From positions 12,109,989 through 12,173,988 of the forward strand of contig CM073537.1 of NCBI GenBank assembly GCA_037074615.1: a stretch of DNA of 64,000 nucleotides. Direction: 5' to 3'. Shown here piece by piece: positions 34,763 through 47,590 of the stretch. A program made the position numbers and the translations under genes. The stretch's first letter is position 1. Every line of letters begins with the position of its first letter. This DNA comes from Leucaena leucocephala (lineage: Eukaryota; Streptophyta; Magnoliopsida; Fabales; Fabaceae). The notes under the pieces are model-generated. The model made no database searches. It saw nothing but the letters and a program-made list of their open reading frames with translations, and was not told where the DNA came from.

Positions 34763-36933
34763 TGTATTGAGTATGTATTTGCCTGCTGTGTTGGAGCTAG
34801 TTGACCTTATATTATGCTGTGATTTCTATATCCTTGCTGACAGTGAGGACACTGTCAAGTTTAAGTGTGGGGGAGATGTTCTTGTTTCTGTACTAATTAC
34901 TGTAAAAATTCTTCAACTGATTCAATCTGTCATTACAAATCTTTTTGTTTTTTATCTCAATGTGTGATGAATTGCTAAAAATTGGACCCCCATTTTAAAC
35001 TATTTTGTGGTTAGCTGAAAAAGTCTTAAGTCTAAAAGATGTTTTTGTTTTGGAAATTATCACATGGTAGTCTCTGTGAACATTGGTCGCGACCTTCACT
35101 GCCTTCAGTCGCGACCTGGTATGAAATTTGTAGGTTGCACACACTCCTTGTGAAAATTAGTCGCGACTCGAGTGTATTTAAGATGCGACCATAACTCTTT
35201 GTGCTTTTACGTCGCGATAGGAACCTTTCCTGGTCGCAACTAGTTGTGGAAGTTTAGAGTCTGCACTCACTGTGGAATTTGGTCACGACCTGCACTGTGT
35301 CTAGTCACGACCTGAGTGCAAAAATGTCCATTTACCTTCTCTTTGATTGTGCAATGCTGTGTAGAAGGAATCCTTTTGAGCTACTAAGGTGCTTTATAAA
35401 TATTTCATTACCCCTTGCTCTTCAACTCTTTGCATAAAGAGTTTACAGAAACCATCTTCATACTTGAATTTTTTGTTTAAATTTCTTAGAAATTGAATTG
35501 GAAACACTTAAGTTGTTACTGTTAGATTTAGGATTATAACATGATTCTAAGTGATTACTTTTAAACTTTTAAATTATCATTTGAAAGGATTTTCAGTTGT
35601 GATAAGTGTTTTAATGCCTAGTGAATGATGAACAGTGCTTTAGACTTTAACTTATAAGCAATTTAGATAAAAACCTTAGTTGGAAGGAATCTCGGCCTTG
35701 ATTCCTATATTGCGTGATTATTCAATTGGTTTATATCCTCTAGAACTTGTCTTGGCTCTGAGTTAAGAATTACTTGCGCATTTATGTTATTGAACATGAT
35801 AGAGGCATTTATTTCTAAACCCATTTACCCCAAACACAAGCCAGTCACATATTATATCCTTAGTCACCCCCTTTGAGCCCATAACTTTTCTTTTTCCACC
35901 ATAGAAAGTTATATATGCATGAACATCTTTCCAAAATAAACTTGTTATTCATGTCAAAACTTATTATTATTGTGATGTTATACTACACCTTCTATGTATA
36001 AGGTGCCAAATAAAAAGAACAGAAAAGAGCATATTGCACGAAAGAAGAAGAAGAAGAGTGCAAGAAAAATTGAAGAAAGAAACAATGAAAAGGAAAAAAA
36101 GAAAAGATAAGTAAAGAAGGCACTATTATCAACTCCTATTAGCACAATTATCACCTATACATCTTGGAAGACATGAATTCATGCTACATATTCCATATTG
36201 AATGCATATAGTACTTTCTACCCTTCATATTCCATTCCACGTGGCCCATCTCCATCATTTCAAACCTAAAAGACCTCTTGATTCTATGCATAAGTGTTAT
36301 ATGGTTACTGAGATTTAGAATCATTACCAGCATATGGTAGGATGTTTACCAATTTGAATCTGAGTGAAAGAACCCTAACAATGAGAGGATATAGAGAGCT
36401 AAACACTTATATCCTTAGAGAGAATATATTGCGCTCATACAGTTAAGGTTGATTTCATTTAGTAGTTGATTACTTGGCATTGCTCATATTATCACTTTTG
36501 CATTCCCAAAGTTATGTTGATTTCAATTAGTAGTTGATTAATTGTCTTCAAGTTACACTATGGATTATGTTGTTATCTCAGATTTAATAGCTTTAGCTTA
36601 AGTGTAATTCATTTCTTTGTCCAGGAGACAAAGATTCAAGTGTGGGGAAATTGATAAGACACAATTTGTGTATGGTTTCTACGATATTTTTAATGGTTTT
36701 ATAACAGTTTTACCATTCATTTATGCTTGTAATTGTGCTTTTGTGGTAATACATGATTGTGCTTGGCAATATGTTGTTTTAAGGGTAAAATGGTAAAATT
36801 AACTCCTACAAACTGCAATTATGCATTCTTTTACTGATGGGACTTTTATAGCAAGCTTTGATTTTGCATTTGCAGGTACTTTAGAGGAAAATCAAGAACT
36901 AATGTGAGTAGAAAAGAAATCCCAAGAGAAAAG
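34763..36933 (+). repeat. 2.2-kb direct repeat, copy 2
   Basis: Second copy of 27693-29872, joined to the truncated insert at 34762/34763 through a TGNATTGAGTATG stretch present in both. From 36652 it continues into the intact 3' LTR. The GTCGCGAC array recurs here at 35086-35311. Confidence 0.85.
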
Positions 36934-38129
36934 CAAATCAAGAAAGCAGCTTCTATGTATTCTAGTCACGACCAAAGTGTCCACAGGTCGCGACCTAATT
37001 TCTCCTGGGAGGTTTCTCTGTGTTTACAGGTCATGACCAAAACATGGATCTCATCGCAACCAAAGAAGACAGTCGTGAAGCTGCTCATTTTTGATTAGGT
37101 CAACCTGCTTTTAAAAGGAGAGGCAAGCAGCAGACGTCTGGGGAGGTTGGTTTTTGACCTAATTAGGCTAAGAAGCAGTGCTCGAACTCTCTCTACACTC
37201 TCTCCACCACCTACACACATCTTCCATCATTCATCTCTTCATCTCACCTTCTACTTGTCTCCATGGTATCATATTTGAACAGCGATTGCAGCATAATAGG
37301 AGTTATGAGAGGCTAAACCATTGATCTCTTGGTGATGGATATGATATCTTGAGCTCATAGACTTCACGGGGAGTTTTCTGTTTTGATCTACACCTCTTCT
37401 TTCATGTTTTGATTCTGTTAGATCTAGGGTTTCATTATATGAACAAGGAAATTGAATTTCGATTGATTATTCAAAGATTAGAACAATTGTAATTGACTTT
37501 GGATGCTTTGAATGTTGTTTTTCAATATAATATTCCAGTTTCGATTTTAAGATAGTTGAACTGTTATCAATGATCGTTGCTAATTAATTCAATTGCTTGA
37601 AATTTAGGGTTTGTCGATTAATGATCCTTCGAGGGCATTTCATCATCTAATTTCTATTACACACTAAGTGGATATTAAAAGTGCATTAAGATTCTTTAAA
37701 CTAGCTTTGATCAAAGGAGTTTAAGGAATATTAATACTCTGGACTCAATCGATCGATTAAGGATTTATTTAGGACTTAGTGATTTCAAAAACTCCATATC
37801 AAATTAAGAGCAAGGATAGATATGTTTTCATTATCAAGAGTCTGTCATCACATACTACTTTCACAAACCAACTCATTTTCATCTAAATCAAAAATACAAA
37901 AAACATTTACTTTATTGCACTTTTACTTTATTGCATCCAAAAACCAATCAAACCCCAAAACCCATTTTACTTTCACTCAGGTTTTTAATAGTTTTGTCAC
38001 CAATACGCTAGGTCTCCAACAGAAAATCTCCTCGAGAAGACCGATAGGATTGTACTTTATACTACATTATTGGGTGCAAACTTCACTTATTTTGATGGGT
38101 CGGAAGGCGATAATCCGACCTACTCATCA
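36652..38129 (+). mobile_element. 3' LTR of the Athila-like element
   Basis: Complete, from TGATAAGACAC to CTACTCATCA, with AGAAG immediately after it matching the 5' flank. The polypurine tract AAGTGTGGGGAAAT precedes it. A GTCGCGAC pair lies at 36965/36987. Confidence 0.85.
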
Positions 38130-38134
38130 AGAAG

Positions 38135-38248
38135 ATTGAGGAGAAGGCTCATAGATTTAAACTTTGCTTCTATCTTTGGTTGTTGCCTTTGCCAGTGCCT
38201 TGCTCAACTGAGCCTTGCTTTTACCCTTTGAAACCTCTGGGCCATCCT
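38135..38248 (-). pseudogene. 3'-ORF fragment of the SIRE-like element
   Basis: On the minus strand a Lys/Ser-rich reading such as DKDGPEVSKGKSKAQLSKAL is continuous across most of the piece. It lines up as the middle part of the ORF whose start is at 44521 and end at about 21487, all separated by insertions. No domain is recognised. Confidence 0.4.
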
Positions 38249-38423
38249 TGTCATGTCCTTATTTTCTCCCTCAGTTATATTGAATTGAAAGTAGATTGAA
38301 CCAAATTAAAATCTCTTTAATTTAAAAACAAATGAAATTTAAAATAAATTTCTAATGGAAGCTCTTTCATTAAAACTTTGAGGGAAAATATAAATCTAGA
38401 TGATTGGTTCACTATATGTTCAG

Positions 38424-41400
38424 GTCGTGATGGAAAAACACAGAGATATTTGGTTGTGACGAGTCAAGTAATAGGGTCGTGACTAAAGTTCACAGAGAAT
38501 GTGAGTCGTGTCTAGTCCATACTTGTCACATCCTAACTTTTGTACATCTTAGTGACCAAACAATAGCATTTGGAACCATTTATATGATCAATGAATTCAA
38601 ATTACACAATCTGGAATTATTGACCACGGGTTACTGTTTATTTGGTAAAATTCCAGACAAGTGATTCAACTTCAAAAATTCATAACTAATTCTAGAAAAA
38701 TTAAAATGAAGTGGTTCAAATTGCTATACGAATCTAACATAAGTCTCTTTAAGTCCAAACAAATTAGTACAGTATTGACGTGAAATATTACTGTTCATTT
38801 GGTCAGTTTCACAGTTTCCAAATTTGGTTCCCTAACTTTGAAAAATTCGTTCTCTTTGTACAAATATCGGAATAAGACGTTATTTGTACCAAAATGAATT
38901 TTGACATGTCTATTATCATAGTGTAAAGTCTTATACATTTATTCAAAGGTTAGCTATTTTTCCTAAGTCTCAAAAAATATAACCAGAAATAAAACAAGTA
39001 CTTAATACACACATTACATATTTCCATAAAATGTCTCTCATACAACAACATATTTATGCATCATAACTTCTTCATTCTCCTTCCTTGCTTCCATAAGATG
39101 GACCTGCTGTGATGTTTATATAATGGAAGGGGTGAGATTTCGGGGGAAATCTCAGTAGCAAATGGAAACCAAACAGTGTATGCAACTTAATGCTTGATGT
39201 TAATATGTGTGTGCTTACTGATCATGCTTGCATAATGATATCTTTATATGCTTCCATCATGTTCCTTAAATTATAACATATGGCCATAGCATAAAAAATA
39301 AATAGAGCATCATTCAATCATACATGCTTCACATCATCAAAGTAAACATCCAACACATAGAACATCAAAGCAAGCAAAGCATACAAGTTAGGTAAGTTTA
39401 CTACCTTGGAATAGCTCTCCTTTAAACTTTTCTTTCTTGGTATTTTGGTCTTCTCTTTCACAAATGTCAAAGCCTAATCATGGTAGAGTAATACACTTAT
39501 TACAATCCATACTAATTCAGCTTTGAACTAAACAATTTAGTTTCATTTTTCGAAACCGATAAACTCCTAACTTTCTTTATTTGTGGTTAATTGCCTGGGT
39601 CTTTTGAATTAATTTGTGCCTTGACTATATCCCACACAATTTTGCCCAAGGAATCCAAATATGGATTCATAATTGCAAAATTCCAATGTTTCCTTCAGGT
39701 CTGGACAGAAACAGAAGCAGCACCTATAATTTTCCCAAAAATTCCTCTTTTCAATTCCAATGCTTCCAAGACTTTGATCTTACTTAATCCTACACAATTT
39801 TGCATTTTAAACCCATTGGAAACATCAAAATCATGAAATGTCAATCACTGTTCACACGCATGAACAGTAATAGAGAAGGTTTCAAATTGTCACTTTCTCA
39901 ATTTCAATGTTTCCAAGGTTCCAATCTTATTCAATCCTACACAAAATCATCATATAAATTCAATGGAAGCATTATATTATTGAAATTCAATCTTCTTCCT
40001 TCAGTTCTGTCCTAGGCCAAAAGTCACATGAATTGGGATTTCAAGGATTACACAATTAATTCAAGCAATAGCCAATAATCCAAGCTTATCTATGTTAGTA
40101 TTTCATAGTTCTATCTTACTTCTCTTTTTTCTTCATTTCTGTCCAGATTTGGACAGCATGGAGAACCAAGGAAAAATAGGTTTTCCAACCACTAAAACCT
40201 AGGTTTCAATCTTCCAAGATATATACATAAGAACTAGGAAGATTGCTTACCTTAAACCTTGATTGCTTTGAACCAAAGTGCCTTGTCTCTTCTTTAGTTT
40301 GCTTGAGTTTTCAATCCTCAAGAGTTTCCCCTCTTGTTCTTACGTAATATGAAGGAATGGAGGAAGGTATTTATAGACAATTTTTAGGGTACTTAGGACT
40401 AATCTACCCTTGGAAGTACTAATTATTACAATGACTTAATTCTTCCTCTCATTGGTTGATGTTATGATTAATTAATCTTAATCATCATTAAACTATTTAT
40501 TATAATATTTTAATGTAATGAAACACATGTTATAATTCATTCCTCTTGCTATGCTTGACATGTGGCACATGGTGGGTCCCACATGGGATACCTCACCATA
40601 CACCTCACATGTCTTGAAATTTCCTCCTTTCTCTTCTTTTTATTCTTTTTAGAAATACCTTACAAATTCATTTCAACACAAGACCATTCCTTAGCATATT
40701 GGGCTGCTTTAAAACGTCACTTGGGCCCTAAATTGAGTCCAATTGCCAATTGGCACAATTCCCAAGGCACATCCTATACCGATATCCTTAAATTCTCCTA
40801 ATTTTTGGAATAAATTCTATAAAATTATTTTAAGGGTTATAACATTTTTATAAATTCATTCTAATATAAAATGAATTTTATACAAAGTCTCATAATTTTC
40901 TGAGACCCAGAAGTCTTGATAAAAATTCTCTACATTTCCTTTAACCCTTTATCAGTGTCCGATTTCACCGTAAATTTTATAATCAATTCTATAGGACTCC
41001 TTTTTGACTTCTGTCAGTTTCATAAATTCTTATATTATTTATAAGAATTTACTACCAAGTTTCATCTAATTCTGAGGTCCAAAAGATACTATAATAATTT
41101 CCCTAGACTTTGGAAATTCATATCAATTTATCGGGATCTCAAATCAAAATTTCGTGTTGCGTTAAACTGATCAGAATAATTTTCTCTATTTTATGGTAAA
41201 ATTTGAGACTAAACTGCTTTCAGGCTGTTTTGGGCATTTTTCGGCTCAACTTTCTCATAATTACCATTTTGCCCCTGAACTTTTAAAAATTACACTTCAG
41301 GTCTATAACTTTTCATAATTACACTTAATGGCCCAAAGCTTATGTCTACTTCCACTTTGCACCATAAAACTTTTAGAGTTTTCACTTTAGTCCCTTTCTT

Positions 41401-41496
41401 TCCAAAATGACCATCAAAATCCCTTCATAACTCTTTCCGCTATTAGTCTTATACAGATAGGGAAATTTTGAGATGTTACAATACTCAGGTTACGAC
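38424..41496. repeat. GTCGCGAC array split by an LTR insertion
   Basis: Decayed sites lie at 38424 (GTCGTGAT), 38453 (GTTGTGAC), 38476 (GTCGTGAC) and 38505 (GTCGTGTC), in steps of 29, 23 and 29 bp. With the nested LTR (38524-41480) and one ATACT taken out, the next site GTTACGAC (41489) falls exactly 22 bp after 38505. Confidence 0.75.
38524..41480 (-). mobile_element. Solo chromovirus-type LTR nested in an older one, TSD ATACT
   Basis: It begins TGTCACATCCTAAC and ends GAGATGTTACA. Perfect ATACT duplications lie at 38519-38523 and 41481-41485. The length is 2957 bp. Its body is close to 15861-18926 (for example CAATGGAAGCATTA and the run of TAGTCCCTTTC blocks). Confidence 0.85.
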
Positions 41497-44397
41497 TAGG
41501 ATACATTGAGTCTAGTTGTTATGGTAACGACTGTTCATTTGGTAAATATGAAATTTCTAGTTTTCTTGCCTTAACTTTAAAAATTATTTCTCCTTGATTC
41601 CTTATCCAAATGAGGCCTGTTATACATAGATTTAAAGCTCAAGACATGTTCTTTAACTTTGGAAAATTTTGTAGAAAAAATTCATTATTTTCTATTTTAA
41701 AACATCGCTTGAACCTCATTGCCTCATAACTTGCAAAATTATCCCTTTGCATATTTTATTTCTAACTTTGAAAAATCCATAGTAAATCTAAAACTTAACC
41801 ACTTATGGCATTCTTGATGTCCATTTAAAGCTCTGTATCTTAGCTATATTCATGTCAAATTTCAAGTCATAATTCTCCTTTAAGATATTTAAAAACATAA
41901 AGTGAAGTCACTGCCTCTAGCATACATTATATCACAACATGCCAAAATGTTCTATTATGTCAAGGATCATCAATGTGACATATTACAAACTTATTCATCC
42001 ACATCCAACTTTTTCCTTTTGATGTACTAGCATTTAAACATGGTTATTTATTTGGAAAGAGTGATATTTCAATGAAATCCCAATAGCAAGTCATATAAAC
42101 TATAATATCATGCATGCTTAATTAAATGCCTAACATGTTATCATGATATGGGAGCTACTTTATGGGCATATTCAAGCAATCAGTAACATGTATATTGTCA
42201 TAACATATATAGCAAGGAGTTTCATCCATTCATCCATCATAGTAATCATCGTAACATCATCTAGAGCTCAACCGAAAATCACAATGAACAAGCAAGCACA
42301 TAATCAAACAAGTATAACATTATAGTTAGGCATTCTTGCTACCTATTAAGCTTTCTTTGTCAAGTTCTCCTTGAGATGGTCTCATTCCCAAACAAATGTC
42401 AAAACCTAGTCATTATAAAGCAATAGCAAGTTATAACTCAATTCTAAAGCAATTTCAAGACTAGGTTTTCACTAGGTTCTATTCTTTGTCCACTTTATGT
42501 CTTATATTTTCATCTTTCTAAAATAAATTCTCATGGTTCATTTTCACATAATTTTTCATGTAGAATCCAAATATGAAGTTAGAATATCCAAATTCAAACT
42601 CCTTCCTTGGCTACTGTACAGAACTAAAACATCCCCTTTTCTTTTCCAAAAATTCTCATTTTGATTTGAATGCTTACACTACTTGTTTCTCTACTTTACC
42701 CCACACAATTTTTCATTTTAAACCCATTGGAAGCATCAAAATCATGAAATTCTCACATATTAATAGTGATTCATACAGTGTCAGCCAAGAACACAAAAAC
42801 CTAATTTCATGTATACTTGAATTTCCAAGCCAATACTACTTGATTCTAGCTTGTTTAAGCTTGTCTGAATTATATACAACATAAAATTCATATTCCCACC
42901 ACACATGAGTAGCATGTCCAGAAGCAACATCAAAGGGAAAATGTGACAAAAACTACTTAAAACTAAGAGCAAACTTCCTAGAATAAAGTTCAATATCAAA
43001 GGAACTAATTACCTTTCTTTTTTCTCCAAGTTGTATGCTTCTTCCTAGCTCAAAATTAATTTTGGTAGAATTTCCCCTATGGTTCTTATGGTGGCCAAAA
43101 TGGCTATGAAGGGGGTATTTATAGAAAAATTTGGGTGAAAATGGAAGGCCAAGATTAATCCAAACACTATTTGATCCAAGGGTCCATATTGCATATTCTA
43201 TCAAGCTTACCCTACAAGCAAAAAAGTGACATCATCCATGACATCAAATAAGGCTTTGTTTGGTGCAAGACATAGGAAAATATTGATAGGAAAAATTCCA
43301 GTCAAATCCGGTACTGATCTAGTCAGTTTCATAAAAATCAGACCGTTTTATGTTTCTAATTTTATAATATTTCAGAATATGTATTCTGTCATGAAAACCA
43401 ATGTTTAGATATTTCCTACCACTGAATTGTTAGACTGAGTGCTTATCTGCTTATCATCCCTTGGCAAATGATTAGAATGCCCTTGATCCAATATTTTACA
43501 CTTTATTAGCCCTAGGTCATAATTGTCATTTCACACCTCTTTACACCTCATAAGATCCTATACTGACTTTGACCAATCCTTCCTGTATCTCCCTCGGCAT
43601 TTTAGACATGCTCAAATGATCAAAATGCCCTTCAATCATCTCTTGTTCCATATTACAACATAGGGGCATTTTTATAATTTTTCACTTTTCAGGGTTTCTC
43701 TAGACACTAGCCCACATGACTATTCAGATATTTTACTGGGCCTATGGGATGCCAACATAAGCCTTTAAATGGGTCCAATACCTTTATGGCTCAATTCCTA
43801 AGAAACTCATCCAAAAGTATTTATCGGATGTATTATTCTACTATAAATTCTATTATAAATTCTACAGAACTCCTTTTTAAGTTCTGTTAGTTTTATAAAT
43901 TCTCATATTAATCATGGGAATTTTTAGCCAAATTTCATATGATTAGAAAATCTATAAGGTCCTTTAATAATCTTTGGACTTTAGAAGTTAATATCAATTA
44001 GTTGTGGCCTCAAATCAAAATTCTGAAAAATATGCCTGGCCCAATTTCTATTCTCTATTTACTAGTAAAATTCGGGATTGTACCATTTATGGGCAGTTCT
44101 GGGCCTTTTCTGCCATAATTTCTTCATAATTATAATTTTGTCCTTAACTTTAATAAATTGTATTTTGGTCCCTTAAACTTTTTATAATTACACTTTATGG
44201 CAAAAAAATTGTCTCTACATTTTAGTTTTGACATTGGGACTTTTCTAAATCACTCTTAAATCTTTGAACTTTCTATTATTTACAGTTTAATCCCTTTCAT
44301 CTCTTAAATTGCAACCTTTTCCTTATAAAATTTCATATATATTGAATGCAAACTTTACATACATACTAGATAAGAAAATTGGGGATATGACAATCTT

Positions 44398-44521
44398 TGG
44401 CCACCTTAGCTTAATATTTCTTTTTCTTGTCCTTCGAGATTGACGTTTGAGGAGCATTAGATACAGACTTGGATGGATTAGTCTCAGACCCATTGGCATT
44501 GGTTGTCTTTGTTCTCGCCAT
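44398..44521 (-). pseudogene. 5' end of the SIRE-like 3' ORF
   Basis: An ATG on the minus strand at 44521 opens MARTKTTNANGSETNPSKSV and continues Ser/Lys-rich until the inserted LTR at 44392. The start resembles 3'-ORF (env-like) products of plant retroelements. It is cut off from the rest of its reading frame by two nested LTRs and the Athila-like element. Confidence 0.45.
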
Positions 44522-45210
44522 TACTTCCATCAAGAATGAGGGATTTGATTGATTGAAGGTGAAATGGAGGAATTTGTGGATGATTTTTTTGGGTTTTGAT
44601 CAATAGAGTGTGTGCAAGGTATCCCATAAACAAAATAGGTTGAAAGTGAGAGAAAAGAAAGATTAGTCGATTAGGGCTCAAGTTAAATAGTGAAGAGTTT
44701 GACTGATTACTGATAAAATTCGATATTAATCAATTAACTAATCCATTAATTCCCATTAATTGATTAATTTTATCAGATATAAACATATTTAGACATATTA
44801 ATCGATTAGTTATTCGATTAATTATAATTAATTGAATTGTTAATAGATTAATTTCAAGGAAAAACAACATTTAACACATATTCAACACTAATTAATCAAT
44901 TAGATGTTCGATTAATTTCAATTAATGGAACTTTTACTCGATTAATTTGATATGTAAGCACACACATATCAACATTTATTATTGATTAATCGATTAGGTG
45001 TTCGATTAATACTAATTAATAGAACCGTTAGTTGATTATTACTGATTAATCGATTAGCTATTCATTAATATTAATTAAGAGAACTGTTAATCTATTAATT
45101 TCATAAAAATAAGACATTTACTGCATATTTCACAAAGAATACACTTAATCAATAAAGTTACCTCCCTTGATTAATCGATTAGGGGTTAGATTAATCTTGC
45201 GTCTGTCAGT
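44522..45210 (-). mobile_element. SIRE-like internal sequence with TCGA-pair array
   Basis: No protein domain is seen. From about 44740 to 45190 it is filled with ATTAATCGATTAGTTATTCG-type units, described separately. The sequence upstream of the 44521 ATG (44522-44700) is unclassified. Confidence 0.45.
44740..45190. repeat. TCGA-pair array, 12/18 alternation (30-bp period)
   Basis: Core starts fall at 44812/44824/44842/44854, 44896/44908/44926/44938 and 44990/45002/45020/45032. Pairs are 12 bp apart and successive pairs step by exactly 30 bp in all three runs. Cores are TCGA or one-step variants (TTGA, TAGA, TGGA, TCAA). The form matches the array at 20490-21190 in the SIRE-like LTR. Confidence 0.8.
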
Positions 45211-46548
45211 TGATAACTATCGTTTTAATTATCAAACAAACTAAGCTAACTAATAGTAAAGTGAAGCTAACCTGGGTCGATTCACAAGAAGTCTAAATGG
45301 ATGCTAAAGTTTCCTAACTGATATAATGAGCCACAAATTAACAAATTAATTAGATGAATTGTTAGATTAGATATTGAATAACTTTTGAATGTAAATCCTA
45401 TACTATTGTTTATGATTTTAAGTGCTTATGATGATGAAATGTATTAATGACAAGTGTATTCCCTTGGAGATTACCTGACCTTCATTATCTAAAGAATATT
45501 TGGAGTTAATTAGTGGAATGAGAATGTGTTAGCTAACAACTCGCAAATATTGAATAGAGAAATATGAATCATTCAACTCAAGATATAGGAGAAGATGAAT
45601 TAAACAGATACAATTGTACTCTGTTATAGAATTACTCTAATTAACCACAACCATGTCTAACTAGTTCAAGGATGAGAATCAATTAAAGCATCAATTATGT
45701 AGAAATAGGAAATCCATCTCGGTTCCTTAATCATTAATCATCTACTAACTCTAATTGAATCAATAATTCCATAATTAACTATATCAACTCGATACAATCA
45801 AATTTGAATTAAAGACAAGGATTTCAGCATTATCTCCAAGAGAGCACAGCAACTCTAGCCTTCTATTGCTATCAAGACTTCAATAGCAGCACTAAAACTG
45901 ACAGCAATCATGGTGAATGTAGAAAGAGAAGATGAAGATGGAAGTAGAACTTTCCTCTGGTCTATTGCTTAGAACAGAGAAAAGTTACAGATGGAAGAGA
46001 GAGATGAAAGGGAGAGAGAATGACGTGATGGAGTGGAATATGGCATGAATGGCGCCAGGTGCATGGAATGGGAACAGAAACAGAGTGTGATGTTGTGTAT
46101 ATGATGTCCCCCCTAATGTAGGATGCTTGTGATGGGATATATAGGAGAAGTGATTGAATGGAATAAGTGAATGAATTAGTTCTGAACTGTGTGTGTTATG
46201 CGTGAATGAATCTCGCCTCCTGTGCCAGCATATGTTTTTCACTAGCTGTTAGCCCACTTGTTTCTATTAGCTCCCTATCCATGTGATTCTTTTAGCCCAC
46301 TTGTTCAGTTCAGCACATGCTTAATCTGTTAACTTCTCCCCTCCAACACTTGCTTAAATCTCCTTTTGTCTAGCTGTCAACTAACCTCCACCTAATCTGT
46401 TGATTGGTTACTACATTGATATGTAATGGACATTTAATAGATTATTTATCTAATTAATCACTAAAATAATATCAATTAATTTTTACTTGTTCCATTTTTA
46501 TTTTATTATTTAATTGCTCAACATATTGATAAATGGGGATAAAAATCA
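45211..46548 (-). mobile_element. Unclassified LTR-like insert
   Basis: The block between the TCGA array and the Copia RNase H has no coding domain. It opens TGATAACTATCG and closes near GGGGATAAAAATCA. The stretch GGGTCGATTCACAAGAAGTC (45274-45293) followed by sequence rich in TTAATTAGATGAATTG resembles leaders of Tat/Athila-type elements from memory. No target duplication was found, so both ends are uncertain. Confidence 0.35.
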
Positions 46549-46774
46549 ATAATAAAACTCTCTTTAAACACACTAAAATCAATACAAATAATATTTTATG
46601 ATCAACTTCTATTTTTTAATCTAATAGCAGAGATCATGCAAAAATATAACTATATACTCTAAAGTTTAAGTTAGCAACTTGAATCATCAAAACATCAGTA
46701 TTGAATAATTATTATAAGAAAATGAAGGCTGAAGAAAGCTTAAAAAAACTTAGTTTATTAGGACAACAGAATCC

Positions 46775-47590
46775 TTATAACTCATTGGGATTTACCATTC
46801 CCAATTCTCTACTAATATGATCCTGAGCAAGTGGTTTAGCGAAAATATTTGCTAGTTGAAGATGAGTTGGAATGAATTCAACTTTTGTATATTTCTTTTG
46901 CACGTGATCTCTTATACAATGATGTCTAATGTCAATGTGCTTAGTCCAGGAATGAAGTACGAGATTCTCTGATAAACTGATTGTATTGGTGTTGTCACAA
47001 AGAATTGAAATCTCATTCAAATATATTATCAGATCTTATAATTGTTGTTTGAACCATAGTACTTGTGTAAACGGCTACATACTCAGCTTCTATTGATGAT
47101 ATAGCTATAGTGTATTGCTTCTTACTGAACCATGAGACTAAACAATCACCAAGTAATTCACATTGTCCACTGGTACTTTTCCCATCTTTTTTGTATCCTT
47201 AATGGTTAGAGTATGAGTGTGCTATCAAGTATTCTTCTCCTCCTTTGGGAAACCATATCCCAAGATCAATGGTTCTGATAAGATGTCTGAATATTCTCTT
47301 TATAGCTTCAGCATGTGATTCCTTTGGAGAAAGTTGATATCTTGCACACATCCCCACATTGAATTGTATGTCTAGTCATCCTTATCATTCCATGATATCT
47401 TTTAATGTTGAAATCTTTTCCCATCTCATCCTTATCTAGCATTGTACTTGTACTCATCGATGTTGAAACACTTTTGGCTTGATCCAATTCAAACTTTTTC
47501 AAGATCTCCTTCAGGTACTTTGTCATGAGATGAAAATGTCATTCTTTCATTGTTTAATTTGAAATCCAAGAAAGAAGTTCAATTCTCCTA
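46775..47590 (-). pseudogene. Copia RT tail and RNase H pseudogene (SIRE-like)
   Basis: These domains copy the RNA genome and remove the RNA strand. On the minus strand, KYLKEILKKFELDQAKSVST and STSTMLDKDEMGK (about 47420-47520) are the typical end of Copia reverse transcriptase. GKSTSGQCELLGDCLVSWFS and SSIEAEYVA (47060-47180) and LHSWTKHIDIRHHCIRDHV (46900-46960) are RNase H. Several stops and frameshifts interrupt it (for example between SNH and GYKKD near 47200). It ends NPNEL-stop at 46775. The upstream part of RT lies on the far side of the solo LTR 47598-52407. Confidence 0.8.

Larger units (their letters stand above)
21897..38129 (+). mobile_element. Athila-like non-autonomous element, 16.2 kb, TSD AGAAG
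   Basis: The whole unit is bounded by perfect AGAAG duplications (21892-21896 and 38130-38134). In order: 5' LTR, primer-binding site, gag-protease pseudogene, a short ORF, a long 3' non-coding region, a broken LTR, a foreign LTR-type insert, a second copy of the 3' non-coding region, and the complete 3' LTR. No reverse transcriptase, RNase H or integrase domain was found between protease and 3' LTR, so it would have depended on pol supplied in trans. The lineage call rests on the gag/protease motifs and the tRNA-Asp-type primer site. Confidence 0.75.
38249..44392 (-). mobile_element. Old solo chromovirus-type LTR, TSD ATCCT/ATCTT
   Basis: It starts TGTCATGTCC and ends GGGGATATGACA; the flanks ATCCT (38244-38248) and ATCTT (44393-44397) differ by one base. 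Once the nested LTR (38524-41480) and its extra ATACT are removed the length is about 3.18 kb, matching related LTRs. A block CATTTTAAACCCATTGGAAG near 42714 is shared with the other minus-oriented LTRs. It interrupts the SIRE-like 3' ORF. Confidence 0.75.

Noticed and set aside
44398..44521. MARTKT start as a histone H3 gene
   Set aside because: Only the first five residues agree; the continuation (TNANGSETNPSKS) is not histone, and the context is a retroelement 3' ORF.
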